Positions 30,285 through 39,223 of a DNA stretch of 64,000 nt are shown one piece after another. The DNA is taken from positions 2,742,601-2,806,600 of the forward strand of contig NZ_CP090364.1 in the NCBI RefSeq assembly GCF_021432065.1, in the 5' to 3' direction. The stretch comes from Photobacterium sp. TLY01 (GTDB lineage Bacteria > Pseudomonadota > Gammaproteobacteria > Enterobacterales > Vibrionaceae). The stretch's first letter is position 1, and each line of letters opens with the position of its first letter. Under the pieces are notes generated by a model. It did no database searches and was not told the DNA's origin. It was given only the letters and a program-made list of their open reading frames with translations. The translations under genes were made by a program, and so were the position numbers.

Positions 30285-31274
30285 ATGTATGCACCCATTC
30301 ACGCTGAATGTCTGGCTTTGATTGAGAAGGGATTACAGTTTGACCCCATCTACGGGCCTGAGTTGTCGAATCATTTACCCATGGCACTGGTCGCTCTGGC
30401 GCGTTGCGGTGCCAATCCACACCAGCTGGAGCATTTTTATCAGAGATACACGCCGCAATTGCAGCCCATCCGTCGGAGAAGCCCGGCACAAGAAACAGCA
30501 CCGGAGCTGGGGGTGCGCGACAGTTTCGCGGATTTTTATCCGCAATTTCGCCAGAAAATTGCGACACAGGGTGTCGCCTCTGTCCTGCAACAATGGCTCC
30601 CCGTCCTGCTGCCCGGCCTTTCCTGCAGCGCGTTTCACGGATTGATCCGCCTGAGCTATGCCGTAGAAACGGGCAACGCCAATGAAATTGCTGTGTCGCT
30701 TGCCTACTGGGCCAGTGAGTATAAGGCTTTAGGTGAGCTGCATTTCACCGATCAGTATCCGGCTGAGACACAACTCAAGCAGGCGGACGAGCATTTCAGA
30801 GACTATGCGTTTCAACCCGGCATCATTGTTGATCGCTTGAGTGAAGTGGTTCATCAATCTGTTTATCGATCCATCGCCGCCGTGCCGTACGATCTCACCG
30901 AATCGGAGATTGCCCGCCTCACCATTCGCGCTTTTCTGGCCAGTAACGACTTTACACTGCTGCACGGAGTCACAAGTTTTGATGCCCTGCTGCAACTCAT
31001 GCCTTTCGTGCCGGATCGCCGGCTGGCACTGGCCTACTACTGGCAGGCGTATGTCGCGGCTTTCTGCTCCACGCCGGATCGTGCATTACCGAGCCAGTCG
31101 CAGCCAAACGACACTGTGCCAGACTGGATTGGCTGGTTTAACAAAGTAGCCACCCTGTCGGACGATCACAGCATTAAGCTGACCTACAGTTGCAGCCGCC
31201 TGTATCAGACTTTTCAGTTCAACGAATATCTGGCGGCCATTCAGATGCGCCTGGCCACCCATCAAGAAGAATGA
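30285..31274 (+). CDS. Questin oxidase-like protein (DUF4243 family)
   Basis: A 329-residue protein whose pattern matches the questin-oxidase-like family: an N-terminal NHLPMALVALARCGA segment, FYQRYTPQLQPI, the central LPGLSCSAFHGLIRLSYAVE segment, and SLAYWASEYKALGEL. Fungal questin oxidase (GedK) opens an anthraquinone ring by a Baeyer-Villiger-type oxidation; bacterial members are uncharacterised as far as I know. No flavin or nucleotide-binding motif is evident. The ATG at 30285 is chosen because AGGAGAT lies seven bases upstream, although an in-frame start exists inside the VOC gene. The neighbours are a VOC protein and a flavodoxin-family reductase, both suitable partners for quinone chemistry. 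Family assignment is fair; substrate unknown. Confidence 0.78.
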   Translation: MYAPIHAECLALIEKGLQFDPIYGPELSNHLPMALVALARCGANPHQLEHFYQRYTPQLQPIRRRSPAQETAPELGVRDSFADFYPQFRQKIATQGVASVLQQWLPVLLPGLSCSAFHGLIRLSYAVETGNANEIAVSLAYWASEYKALGELHFTDQYPAETQLKQADEHFRDYAFQPGIIVDRLSEVVHQSVYRSIAAVPYDLTESEIARLTIRAFLASNDFTLLHGVTSFDALLQLMPFVPDRRLALAYYWQAYVAAFCSTPDRALPSQSQPNDTVPDWIGWFNKVATLSDDHSIKLTYSCSRLYQTFQFNEYLAAIQMRLATHQEE

Positions 31275-31285
31275 GGAAACAATCG

Positions 31286-31879
31286 ATGAAAACCATTGCT
31301 CTGGTTTATTATTCCGGCTCAGGCGCGACTCACCAAATGGCCGAGGCGATCGCGCAGGGCGCTAAAACCCATCCCGGCATTCAGGTCATGCGCTACCGGA
31401 TTGCCGGTGAAGATATTGAGCACGGCCGCTTCAGCGACCCGGATCTGTTTGCCAGCCTGCAGCAGGCCGATGCCATTGTCTTTGGCAGTCCGACCTATAT
31501 GGGCGGCCCCGCTGCTCAGTTCAAAGCGTTTGCCGATGCCAGTAGCGACAGCTGGAGCGGACAGGGCTGGCGTAACAAGCTGGCCGCAGGCTTTACCGTC
31601 GGCGGCAGTCTGGGCGGTGAGCAGGACAGCACCCTGAATTATCTGTTCGTGCTGGCCATGCAGCACGGCATGTTGTGGGTCGGGATGGATATGCCCAACG
31701 GCTATGAGGACAAAAGCATCAATCCGTTAGGCCGTCAGTTAGGCGCCAGTGGCCACACCCCGACCGGACAGCTCAGTGACGCCGACCTGAAAACCGCCGC
31801 CCATCTGGGCCAGCGGGTGGCGGCACTCCTGCAAACCCAGCCGGTTGTGATCAGTACGCCTGCGCCAACTCTGACCTGA
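31286..31879 (+). CDS. Flavodoxin-family (WrbA-like) protein
   Basis: A 197-residue protein with a flavodoxin fold. The N-terminal YYSGSGATHQMAEAI is the FMN phosphate-binding loop, and GSPTYMGGPAAQFKAF and TVGGSLGGEQDSTL are the conserved WrbA/NADPH-dependent FMN reductase segments that contact the flavin ring. WrbA-type enzymes reduce quinones by two electrons with NAD(P)H. The ATG at 31286 follows GAGGAAAC and is 11 bp after the questin-oxidase-like gene, so the two are co-transcribed. It could supply reducing power or recycle a quinone product of that neighbour. A bidirectional terminator shared with tyrS follows. Confidence 0.87.
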   Translation: MKTIALVYYSGSGATHQMAEAIAQGAKTHPGIQVMRYRIAGEDIEHGRFSDPDLFASLQQADAIVFGSPTYMGGPAAQFKAFADASSDSWSGQGWRNKLAAGFTVGGSLGGEQDSTLNYLFVLAMQHGMLWVGMDMPNGYEDKSINPLGRQLGASGHTPTGQLSDADLKTAAHLGQRVAALLQTQPVVISTPAPTLT

Positions 31880-31886
31880 CAGCGAC

Positions 31887-31914
31887 AAAAAAGGCGCCGC
31901 AATGGCGCCTTCTC
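31887..31914. terminator. Bidirectional terminator between the flavodoxin gene and tyrS
   Basis: AAGGCGCC (31891-31898) and GGCGCCTT (31904-31911) form the stem. The flanking A run gives a strong U tract for tyrS on the minus strand; the plus-strand side has a weaker TTCTCTT tail. Confidence 0.82.
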
Positions 31915-31933
31915 TTATGGAATGACAAGCCTG

Positions 31934-33121
31934 TTATTTCAGGGTAATCCGGGCAAACTTGCGCTTACCGACCTGATAAACCGCAGTGCCGGCAGACAGC
32001 TCCAGCTTGGTATCATCCACTTTTTCGCCGTCGATTTTCACCGCGCCCTGGCGGATCATCCGCAGGGCGTCAGAGGTTGAATTGACCAGATCCGCATCTT
32101 TGAGCAGGTTGGCGATTGCCACACCGGCTGCAAATTCGAACTCAGGCATTTCATCCGGCATCGCCCCTTTCTGGAAACGGTTGATGAAATCCTGCTCGGC
32201 CGCATCAGCATCCGCTTCAGAGTGGAAGCGGGCAATGATTTCCTTCGCCAGCAGAATTTTCACATCGCGCGGGTTACGGCCATTCGCCATTTCCTGCTTG
32301 AGCTGCTCGATCTCTTCCAGCGGACGGAAGGACAGCAATTCATAGTAGTTCCACATCAGCTCATCAGAAATTGACATGATTTTGCCGAACATTTCGGTCG
32401 GCGCTTCCGCCACACCAATGTAGTTATGGGCCGATTTGGACATCTTCTTCACGCCGTCCAGACCCACCAGCAGCGGCATGGTCAGCACCACCTGTGGCTT
32501 CTGGCCTTCCGCTTTCTGCAGCTCACGGCCCATCAGCAAGTTGAACTTCTGATCCGTTCCGCCCAGCTCCACATCGGTGTTCATTGCCACCGAGTCATAA
32601 CCTTGCAGCAACGGATACATGAATTCGTGAATGGCAATCGGGCGGCCTTCGTTATAGCGTTTTTTGAAATCATCACGCTCCAGCATGCGAGCAACCGTCT
32701 GACTGGCCGCCAGACGGATCATGCCTTCAGCGCCCAGCTCAGAGAGCCAGGTGGAGTTGAATTCAATTTTGGTTTTGGCCGGGTCGAGGATCTTGAACAC
32801 CTGCTCTTTATAGGTTTCGGCATTGCGCAGTACATCTTCACGGGTCAGCGGCGGACGTGTGGTGTTCTTACCGGTCGGGTCACCCACCATACCGGTGAAA
32901 TCGCCAATCAGGAAAGTGACCTCATGGCCCAGTTCCTGGAAAGTACGCAGCTTATTCAGGATGACGGTATGACCCAGATGAATGTCCGGCGCTGTCGGAT
33001 CCGCACCCAGTTTAATTCGCAGAGGACGGTTTTCCTTCAGTTTGGCGATTAATTCTTCTTCCGGGATCAGTTCGTCGACCCCGCGCTTAATTTCCGCTAA
33101 CGCATGCTCAATGCTGGCCAT
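31934..33121 (-). CDS. tyrS: Tyrosyl-tRNA synthetase
   Basis: Class I aminoacyl-tRNA synthetase charging tRNA-Tyr. The 395-residue enzyme has the HIGH-type signature HLGH at residues 48-51, followed by the KMSKS motif in [10 protein letters not shown], and a C-terminal S4 RNA-binding domain ([19 protein letters not shown]). The length and the region around GGTDQKFN put it in the TyrZ/TyrRS2-like subgroup rather than the 424-residue E. coli type. The ATG at 33119-33121 follows a GGAG-type ribosome site. It is divergent from the M23 endopeptidase gene across about 110 bp. An essential housekeeping enzyme unless a second tyrS exists elsewhere. Confidence 0.95.
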   Translation of the reverse strand: MASIEHALAEIKRGVDELIPEEELIAKLKENRPLRIKLGADPTAPDIHLGHTVILNKLRTFQELGHEVTFLIGDFTGMVGDPTGKNTTRPPLTREDVLRNAETYKEQVFKILDPAKTKIEFNSTWLSELGAEGMIRLAASQTVARMLERDDFKKRYNEGRPIAIHEFMYPLLQGYDSVAMNTDVELGGTDQKFNLLMGRELQKAEGQKPQVVLTMPLLVGLDGVKKMSKSAHNYIGVAEAPTEMFGKIMSISDELMWNYYELLSFRPLEEIEQLKQEMANGRNPRDVKILLAKEIIARFHSEADADAAEQDFINRFQKGAMPDEMPEFEFAAGVAIANLLKDADLVNSTSDALRMIRQGAVKIDGEKVDDTKLELSAGTAVYQVGKRKFARITLK

Positions 33122-33229
33122 TCCTGTTCACTCCCACAAAATTGGCATAAATATGATAAAGGGCAATATTACTTGAATAGCGATGTTTTTTGAAACCAGT
33201 TAGACTTAGCCTTGTCTTATTTTTCTCTT

Positions 33230-34588
33230 ATGCGCAAAAAACATCAAAATAATTATCAAATGCTAATATCAAAATTTTCCCGTTTGCCAAGGATACATCA
33301 GATTCTCATCACCATTATCAGTGCGGTGACTGTACTGCTGATCCTGCTGCCGGGCGCAGAGGAGATGGAGAAGCCTGAGCAAAAGTTTGAAATCGGCAAA
33401 CTCTATCCGCTCGACATCAAGATCGACGGGCCTCAGCTGCAGGCAAACGGCGTCACTCCGCCTTTATTACCGCCCCCGCTGAGCTGGACAGAGCATGTGA
33501 TCAAGCCGGGTGAAAGTCTGGCGCTGGTCTTTGATAAAGTCGGCCTCAGCCCGGCCACCCTGTACCGCCTGATCAATGCCGATGAAGGCACCAAATCTCT
33601 GATCACCTTACGCCCTGGCGACAAACTGCGGTTCGGACTGGATGACAAAAAAGATCTGATTCAGCTCATTCAACCGATCAATGCCACAGAAACCCTCTAT
33701 ATCACACGCAAAGGCGACACCTTCCATTCCAGAACTGAAGTCAAAAAGGTTGATACTCAGCTCAATTTTGCCCAGGCGGTGATCACCTCCAGCTTCTGGA
33801 ATGCCGCCGCGGATGCCGGCCTGACGCCGAACCAAATCATGGAGATCGCCGGTATTTTTGGCTGGGATATCGACTTTGCCCTGGATATCCGCGAAGGCGA
33901 TACCTTTTCTGTCCTGTTTGAAGAACGCTATGTCGAAGGCGAGCCCATTGGCCGCGGCAATATTCTGGCCGCCACCTTCTCCAACCTGGGCCAGACCTTC
34001 ACTGCCGTCAGAAACAGCATCGACGGCAAATATTACGATCCGGATGGCCGGGCGATGCAAAAAGCCTTCCTGCGCTCACCGGTGAACTTCCGTTATGTCA
34101 GCTCCAACTTTAACCCGCGCCGTCTGCACCCGGTGACAGGTCAGGTCAAAGCGCACCGCGGCACCGATTATGTCGCCCCGGTAGGAACGCCTATCTGGTC
34201 GGCCGGTGACGGCGTGGTGATGAAATCCGGCTACAATCAGTTTAACGGTAATTACGTCTTTATCCGCCACAGCTCTACCTATGTCACCAAGTATCTGCAC
34301 CTGAGTAAGCGCCTGGTCAAAACCGGCCAGCGGGTGAAACAGGGGCAGACCATTGGTAAACTGGGCAGCAGTGGCCGGGTAACCGGGGCTCATCTGCATT
34401 ATGAGTTTCTGGTGAACGGGGTCCACAAGAACCCCAGAACTGTATCTCTGCCTCAGTCAGATTCGCTGAAAGGGAAAGACAAGGCCGCCTTCAAGCAGCA
34501 GGCCAGCGAGCGTTTGGCTCAGCTGACGCAACTGCGACAATTACTGGCCACCAATCGTAATGCCAGTTTAATTCCGTCCAGAAGCTGA
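33230..34588 (+). CDS. M23 family murein DD-endopeptidase (MepM/ShyA-like)
   Basis: Periplasmic, membrane-anchored hydrolase that cuts peptide cross-links in peptidoglycan during growth. After a short basic N-terminus there is one membrane segment (about residues 26-42, LITIISAVTVLLILLP). An OapA/LysM-like part follows (EHVIKPGESLALVFDKVGL), then a mixed domain, then the M23 metallopeptidase with zinc ligands in HRGTDY (His309) and HLHY (388-391). The start is uncertain: ATG 33230 gives 452 residues, but no good ribosome site is visible for it or for a TTG six codons upstream. Zur control has been reported for some Vibrio relatives, but no operator was identified. The gene shares a bidirectional terminator with erpA. 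Confidence 0.88.
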   Translation: MRKKHQNNYQMLISKFSRLPRIHQILITIISAVTVLLILLPGAEEMEKPEQKFEIGKLYPLDIKIDGPQLQANGVTPPLLPPPLSWTEHVIKPGESLALVFDKVGLSPATLYRLINADEGTKSLITLRPGDKLRFGLDDKKDLIQLIQPINATETLYITRKGDTFHSRTEVKKVDTQLNFAQAVITSSFWNAAADAGLTPNQIMEIAGIFGWDIDFALDIREGDTFSVLFEERYVEGEPIGRGNILAATFSNLGQTFTAVRNSIDGKYYDPDGRAMQKAFLRSPVNFRYVSSNFNPRRLHPVTGQVKAHRGTDYVAPVGTPIWSAGDGVVMKSGYNQFNGNYVFIRHSSTYVTKYLHLSKRLVKTGQRVKQGQTIGKLGSSGRVTGAHLHYEFLVNGVHKNPRTVSLPQSDSLKGKDKAAFKQQASERLAQLTQLRQLLATNRNASLIPSRS

Positions 34589-34610
34589 TGTTCAGATAAA
34601 AAAGGCAAAC

Positions 34611-34643
34611 AAAAAAGCCGTCACCCAAAGTGACGGCTTTTTT
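34611..34643. terminator. Bidirectional terminator between the M23 gene and erpA
   Basis: GCCGTCAC (34617-34624) pairs with GTGACGGC (34630-34637). Six A residues precede and six T residues follow the stem, so it works on both strands. Confidence 0.9.
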
Positions 34644-34663
34644 GCATCAGGTGTAACGGCTCT

Positions 34664-35005
34664 TTACACGCTAAAGGATGCACCGCAGCCACAAGTGGTG
34701 GTGGCATTCGGGTTATTGACAAAGAAACGGGAGCCTTCCAGCCCTTCGGTATAATCCACTGTGCCGCCAATGAGATACTGCAGACTCATCGGGTCAACGA
34801 CCAGAGTCACGCCGCTGTTCTCAATCGTCATATCACCTTCGTTGACTTTCTCATCAAAGGTGAAACCGTACTGAAAACCACTGCAGCCACCACCTGTGAT
34901 ATACACACGCAGCTTCAGATCAGGATTTTCTTCTTCCGCTATCAGCGCTTTCACCTTATTCGCTGCAACATCTGAAAAGTTCAGCGGGAAACTGGCATCG
35001 CTCAT
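34664..35005 (-). CDS. erpA: Iron-sulfur cluster insertion protein ErpA
   Basis: A-type carrier that delivers Fe-S clusters to apoproteins such as IspG/IspH. The 113-residue product has the three conserved cluster cysteines, one in [11 protein letters not shown] and two in TTCGCGASF at the C-terminus. The ATG at 35003-35005 is preferred over a TTG two codons earlier because GAGAGG lies at proper spacing before the ATG. It is divergent from hemL, as in the E. coli erpA-hemL neighbourhood. No sequence irregularity was seen. Confidence 0.95.
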   Translation of the reverse strand: MSDASFPLNFSDVAANKVKALIAEEENPDLKLRVYITGGGCSGFQYGFTFDEKVNEGDMTIENSGVTLVVDPMSLQYLIGGTVDYTEGLEGSRFFVNNPNATTTCGCGASFSV

Positions 35006-35201
35006 TAGCAACCTCTCAATTCATCAATATGCTGGTCAACTGACCTTTGGAACGATTATCTAATACCTGACTGCTGCGTTCAAGTATTGACCACAAACGC
35101 GCCATGGTTCTTGGAGGGTTTAGCAAAAATGCCCGCTCGCCATTGAATTCGCATTTACGTACAATAGCGCCCTTCTCACCAAAGGATGACAGGAAAGAAC
35201 C

Positions 35202-36497
35202 ATGAGCAAATCGGCTGAATTATTTGCCAAAGCACAACACACCATTCCTGGCGGGGTCAACTCTCCGGTCCGCGCATTCGCTGGCGTGGGCGGCGATCCG
35301 CTGTTTATTGAGCGTGCCGACGGTGCCTATATTTTTGATGCCGATGGCAAAGCGTACATCGACTATGTCGGCTCCTGGGGACCGATGATCCTTGGCCACA
35401 ACCATGTTGCCATTCGTGATGCAGTGATCGATGCGGCCCGTCAGGGTCTGAGCTTCGGTGCGCCGACCGAAATGGAAATCACCATGGCAGAGCTGGTGTC
35501 CAAACTGGTGCCATCGATGGAAATGGTCCGTATGGTCAGCTCCGGCACCGAAGCGACCATGAGTGCGATCCGTCTGGCCCGTGGGTTCACCGGCCGCGAC
35601 AAAATCATTAAATTCGAAGGCTGCTACCACGGCCACGCAGACTGTCTGCTGGTCAAAGCCGGTTCAGGCGCCCTGACCTTAGGCCAGCCTAGCTCACCGG
35701 GTGTACCGGCCGATTTTGCCAAACACACGCTGACTTGTACCTTCAACAACCTGGAATCCGTGCGTGAAGCCTTTGCCGAGCATCCAGAGCAGATTGCCTG
35801 CATCATCGTAGAACCTGTGGCAGGCAACATGAACTGTATCCCGCCGGTACCGGGCTTCCTGCAAGGGCTGCGTGAGATCTGTGACGAGTTTGGTGCCCTG
35901 CTGATTCTGGACGAAGTGATGACAGGTTTCCGGGTTGCACACGGTGGCGCTCAGGCTTACTACGACGTCAAACCGGATCTGACGACTCTGGGTAAAATCA
36001 TCGGCGGCGGTATGCCTGTCGGCGCCTTCGGCGGCCGCCGCGAAGTCATGCAATACATTGCGCCAACCGGCCCTGTCTACCAGGCCGGAACGCTGTCGGG
36101 TAACCCGGTTGCCATGGCTGCCGGTTATGCTTGCCTGACGATCCTGACCCAGGACGGCAATGAAAGACGTCTGGCGCAAACCACCCAGCGTCTGGCCGAA
36201 GGTTTTCAGGCGCTGGCCGACAAATACGGTATCCCGCTGGTGACCAATCAGGTCGGTGCTATGTTCGGTTTCTTCTTTACCGATCAAGAAAACGTGCACA
36301 GCTATCAGGATGTCGCCCGCTGTGATGTGGAACGATTCAAGCGCTTCTTCAACCTGATGCTGCAAAAAGGCGTGTATCTGGCCCCTTCCGCATTCGAAGC
36401 CTGCTTTACCTCGCTGGCGCACGGCGAGAAAGAAATCGACGCCACGCTGGAAGCGGCAGAATACGCGTTTGCCACACTGGCACAAGAAGCGCAATAA
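35202..36497 (+). CDS. hemL: Glutamate-1-semialdehyde 2,1-aminomutase
   Basis: PLP enzyme making 5-aminolevulinate in the C5 pathway of haem synthesis. The 431-residue protein shows the family opening [16 protein letters not shown], the [15 protein letters not shown] segment, the EGCYHGH segment, DEVMTGFR, and the PLP-binding Lys265 in [19 protein letters not shown]. The ATG at 35202 is preceded by AGGAAAG. A TACAAT -10-like box lies at 35160-35165, about 40 bp before the start, but no good -35 matches it. A terminator follows within 30 bp of the stop codon, so the gene appears monocistronic. Confidence 0.97.
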   Translation: MSKSAELFAKAQHTIPGGVNSPVRAFAGVGGDPLFIERADGAYIFDADGKAYIDYVGSWGPMILGHNHVAIRDAVIDAARQGLSFGAPTEMEITMAELVSKLVPSMEMVRMVSSGTEATMSAIRLARGFTGRDKIIKFEGCYHGHADCLLVKAGSGALTLGQPSSPGVPADFAKHTLTCTFNNLESVREAFAEHPEQIACIIVEPVAGNMNCIPPVPGFLQGLREICDEFGALLILDEVMTGFRVAHGGAQAYYDVKPDLTTLGKIIGGGMPVGAFGGRREVMQYIAPTGPVYQAGTLSGNPVAMAAGYACLTILTQDGNERRLAQTTQRLAEGFQALADKYGIPLVTNQVGAMFGFFFTDQENVHSYQDVARCDVERFKRFFNLMLQKGVYLAPSAFEACFTSLAHGEKEIDATLEAAEYAFATLAQEAQ

Positions 36498-36522
36498 CGG
36501 GTTTTGTTCATTCTGATGCAAC

Positions 36523-36551
36523 AAAAGGGCAGGCCATCACCTGCCCTTTTC
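36523..36551 (+). terminator. Intrinsic terminator of hemL
   Basis: AAAAGGGCAGG (36523-36533) pairs with CCTGCCCTTTT (36540-36550) across a six-base loop, giving a strong stem with a T-rich tail. Confidence 0.85.
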
Positions 36552-36722
36552 TTTGCCCTCTCCTGTGCAGTGTCTGTCGCCTGCCGCTTTTTCAGGCTCA
36601 AACATCGGTGTGTTCCGAAGTGATGTCACTGAAATACCAAAGAAACTCTCACGGAGAGCATTGCCAGCACCGCGACCTGATGCAATGATAAACAGATTGC
36701 AAATCTGCTGAAGGACGTTCCC

Positions 36723-37805
36723 GTGCCAAAACCTTTTCAAGTCCAGTCAAGACACTGGATGCTCATGGCTGCACTGGCCGTAGCCACCTATGCCAGTTAC
36801 CGGCTGATTGAGCCCTACCTCGGCCCAATCGTGATGGCCTTTATCATTTCTCTGCTGTTTTATCCGCTGCATGCCAGAATCGAAAATCGGCTTGGCAAGC
36901 CAAACCGATCAGCCATTCTATCCTGCACCATACTGACTTTTATCATCGTGATCCCGGTACTGATCGTCTTTGCCTCCATTGTTCAGCAAGGGTCCGCTTT
37001 TTCCAAAGACAGTTACGCCTGGCTGACAACCGGCGGGCCGAAAGAAGTGCTGTCACATCCTTACGCGCAAACTGTGCTGCATACCATCAATAAATGGTCG
37101 CCGTTTGAAAGTCTGGATGTGCAATCTATCGTACAAAAACTGGCCTCGGCGGCCTCCAAGCTGGGCACACAGTTGTTGAATATCAGTGCCAAATTGCTGG
37201 GCGATGCGACCAACTTTGTGCTCAGCTTTCTGCTGATGCTGTTTGTGCTTTTCTTCCTGCTCCGAGATCACGACAAAATCGTCGCCACCCTGCGCCATGT
37301 CCTGCCTTTATCCCGCAGTCAGGAAGATGCCCTGCTGACAGAAGTTGAGCAGGTGGCAAAATCAGCGGTCATGGGATCGTTTCTGACAGCGCTGGCACAA
37401 GGGGTCGCCGGTGGCTTTGCCATGTGGCTGGCCGGTTTCCCCGGACTGTTCTGGGGCTCCATGATGGCCTTTGCTTCCTTCATTCCTGTGTTCGGAACGG
37501 CACTGATCTGGTTACCCGCATCCTTATATCTGCTGCTGATCGACCAATGGGAATGGGCTGTGTTTCTGATCGCCTGGGGCATTCTTGTGGTCGGCTCGAT
37601 CGACAACTTCGTGCGTCCGCTGCTGATGCAGGGCAACTCAGGCATGAATACCTTGCTGATTTTCTTCTCTATTCTGGGCGGTCTGCATCTGTTTGGTCTG
37701 ATTGGCCTGATTTACGGCCCGATCATTTTCGCGGTCACCTTAGTCTTGTTTAAACTCTATGAGATCGAGTTTAAGGACTTTCTCGACCAACAGGACCACA
37801 GCTAG
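36723..37805 (+). CDS. AI-2E family transporter (PerM/YdiK-like)
   Basis: A 360-residue polytopic membrane protein of the AI-2E/PerM family. It has about seven or eight membrane spans, an extracytoplasmic loop around residues 85-150, and the conserved segments VLFFLLRDHDKIV, GFPGLFWGSMMAFASFIPVFG and FVRPLLMQGNSGMNTLLIFF. Some family members export autoinducer-2; others are sodium/proton antiporters or uncharacterised, so a substrate is not assigned. Translation begins at GTG 36723, with AAGGA eight bases upstream. rsmC follows 95 bp downstream with a GC-rich hairpin between them. Confidence 0.88.
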   Translation: MPKPFQVQSRHWMLMAALAVATYASYRLIEPYLGPIVMAFIISLLFYPLHARIENRLGKPNRSAILSCTILTFIIVIPVLIVFASIVQQGSAFSKDSYAWLTTGGPKEVLSHPYAQTVLHTINKWSPFESLDVQSIVQKLASAASKLGTQLLNISAKLLGDATNFVLSFLLMLFVLFFLLRDHDKIVATLRHVLPLSRSQEDALLTEVEQVAKSAVMGSFLTALAQGVAGGFAMWLAGFPGLFWGSMMAFASFIPVFGTALIWLPASLYLLLIDQWEWAVFLIAWGILVVGSIDNFVRPLLMQGNSGMNTLLIFFSILGGLHLFGLIGLIYGPIIFAVTLVLFKLYEIEFKDFLDQQDHS

Positions 37806-37814
37806 TCATCTGTC

Positions 37815-37836
37815 GGCAGCCGGAGCACCGGCTGCC
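37815..37836 (+). terminator. Hairpin after the AI-2E gene, possible weak terminator
   Basis: GGCAGCCGG (37815-37823) and CCGGCTGCC (37828-37836) are perfect arms with loop AGCA, followed only by TTTCC. It may stabilise the 3' end or terminate partly before rsmC. Confidence 0.5.
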
Positions 37837-37900
37837 TTTCCATATGGCTGGAATTGTGGAACAATTCGCGCCCGGAATCCGAATCACCACAGAGGCTCTC

Positions 37901-38941
37901 ATGTCTTCCAATGCATCGATCTATAGTGCTGCCAGTCAGGTAGTTGCCCGTCAAATCGACTTTTTTACCGGTCGCCATGTGCTGGTCGCCGGCGAACTCG
38001 ACGATCTCTATCCGATCGAACTGGCGGCAGTGGCCAGCAGTGTTCGGGTCTTCACCACCCATTATGGCCAGCACCTCAGCCTGAGCCGTTCCGGGAAAAT
38101 CAGCAGCCATTTCGGTGCGGAACTGTCAGCTGACGATGCGCAGGGAGTCGACATGATCCTGCTCTACTGGCCGAAAGCCAAAGCCGAAGCCGAGTATTTG
38201 CTGGCGATGCTGCTGGCCAATTGCGGGCCGGGAACCGAAATCTGCATTGTGGGTGAGAACCGCAGTGGGGTGCGAAGCGCCGAAAAAATGTTTGCCTCCT
38301 ACGGCCCGCTTAACAAATACGATACGGCACGCCGGTGCAGCTTCTATTGGGGACGCTGTCAGGAGCAGGCGCCAGCATTCAAGCTTGAGGACTGGTTCCG
38401 CAGTTATACCCTGACGATTGGTGAGCACACACTCACGATTCGTTCTCTGCCGGGCGTATTCAGCCTGGGGGAATTTGATCAGGGATCCCGCCTTCTGGTT
38501 GACAACCTGCCGGATCTGTCCGGCCGCGTGCTGGATTTCGGCTGCGGTGCCGGCGTGATTGGCGCGGTCATGAAAACCCGTTATCCGGATATCACACTGG
38601 ATCTGGCCGATATCAGTGCCCTGGCGATTGCTTCTGCCAGAGAGACCTTCCGTGTCAACCATCTGGAAGGCTACTTTATTGCCACCGATGTCTATCAATC
38701 GCTGCCGGAATCATACGATTTCCTCATCAGCAACCCGCCCTTTCATGCTGGTTTGAAAACCTTCTACGCTGCCACAGAACAGTTTATTGAACAGTCTCCG
38801 GCGCATCTGACAGCAAACGGTGAACTGGTCATCGTGGCCAATAATTTTCTGCAATATCCCCCGCTGCTGGAACGGTGCCTGGGCGGCTATGATATTCGCG
38901 CTAAGAACAATAAGTTCTCAATTTATCACGCGAAAAAATGA
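37901..38941 (+). CDS. rsmC: 16S rRNA (guanine(1207)-N(2))-methyltransferase
   Basis: Methylates G1207 of 16S rRNA in the assembled 30S subunit using S-adenosylmethionine. The 346-residue product has the two-domain RsmC architecture: a degenerate N-terminal methyltransferase-like half, then a catalytic C-terminal half with the SAM-binding motif VLDFGCGAGVIGAV and the catalytic NPPFH at residues 278-282. The ATG at 37901 is preceded by AGAGG; an upstream in-frame start 19 codons earlier lacks family sequence. It lies between the AI-2E gene and chiS. The length matches the E. coli enzyme (about 343). Confidence 0.94.
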   Translation: MSSNASIYSAASQVVARQIDFFTGRHVLVAGELDDLYPIELAAVASSVRVFTTHYGQHLSLSRSGKISSHFGAELSADDAQGVDMILLYWPKAKAEAEYLLAMLLANCGPGTEICIVGENRSGVRSAEKMFASYGPLNKYDTARRCSFYWGRCQEQAPAFKLEDWFRSYTLTIGEHTLTIRSLPGVFSLGEFDQGSRLLVDNLPDLSGRVLDFGCGAGVIGAVMKTRYPDITLDLADISALAIASARETFRVNHLEGYFIATDVYQSLPESYDFLISNPPFHAGLKTFYAATEQFIEQSPAHLTANGELVIVANNFLQYPPLLERCLGGYDIRAKNNKFSIYHAKK

Positions 38942-38945
38942 ATCA

Positions 38946-38978
38946 TTTTGCCTGCCACGCTGACTGTGGCAGGCAAAA
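38946..38978. repeat. Perfect 13-bp inverted repeat after rsmC
   Basis: TTTTGCCTGCCAC (38946-38958) is a perfect inverted match to GTGGCAGGCAAAA (38966-38978), with a seven-base loop. It begins five bases after the rsmC stop codon. Neither strand carries a true T tract after the GC stem beyond the U-A pairs themselves, so it may be a terminator of unusual form or a 3' stabilising stem. Confidence 0.65.
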
Positions 38979-39223
38979 ATTTCGGTGCATTTTCACGTAC
39001 AATACGTCAATTCCGTCAAAATTGTGTCTTAGAACACGCTTCACCCATGACTTCCTTGATTGTGAAAAAAAACTCAGTATAAACGGTTACTCAGCTGCAA
39101 AAGCCCCGTTTAACCTGCCTGTTGATCGTCAAAACAGCCGGTTTCGTTTTGGCAAAATGCCAGTGAGCGCTTTTGAGAGCATCACAGACAGATTTGTATC
39201 AGCAGATCAAAGGTCAGCCGGAC

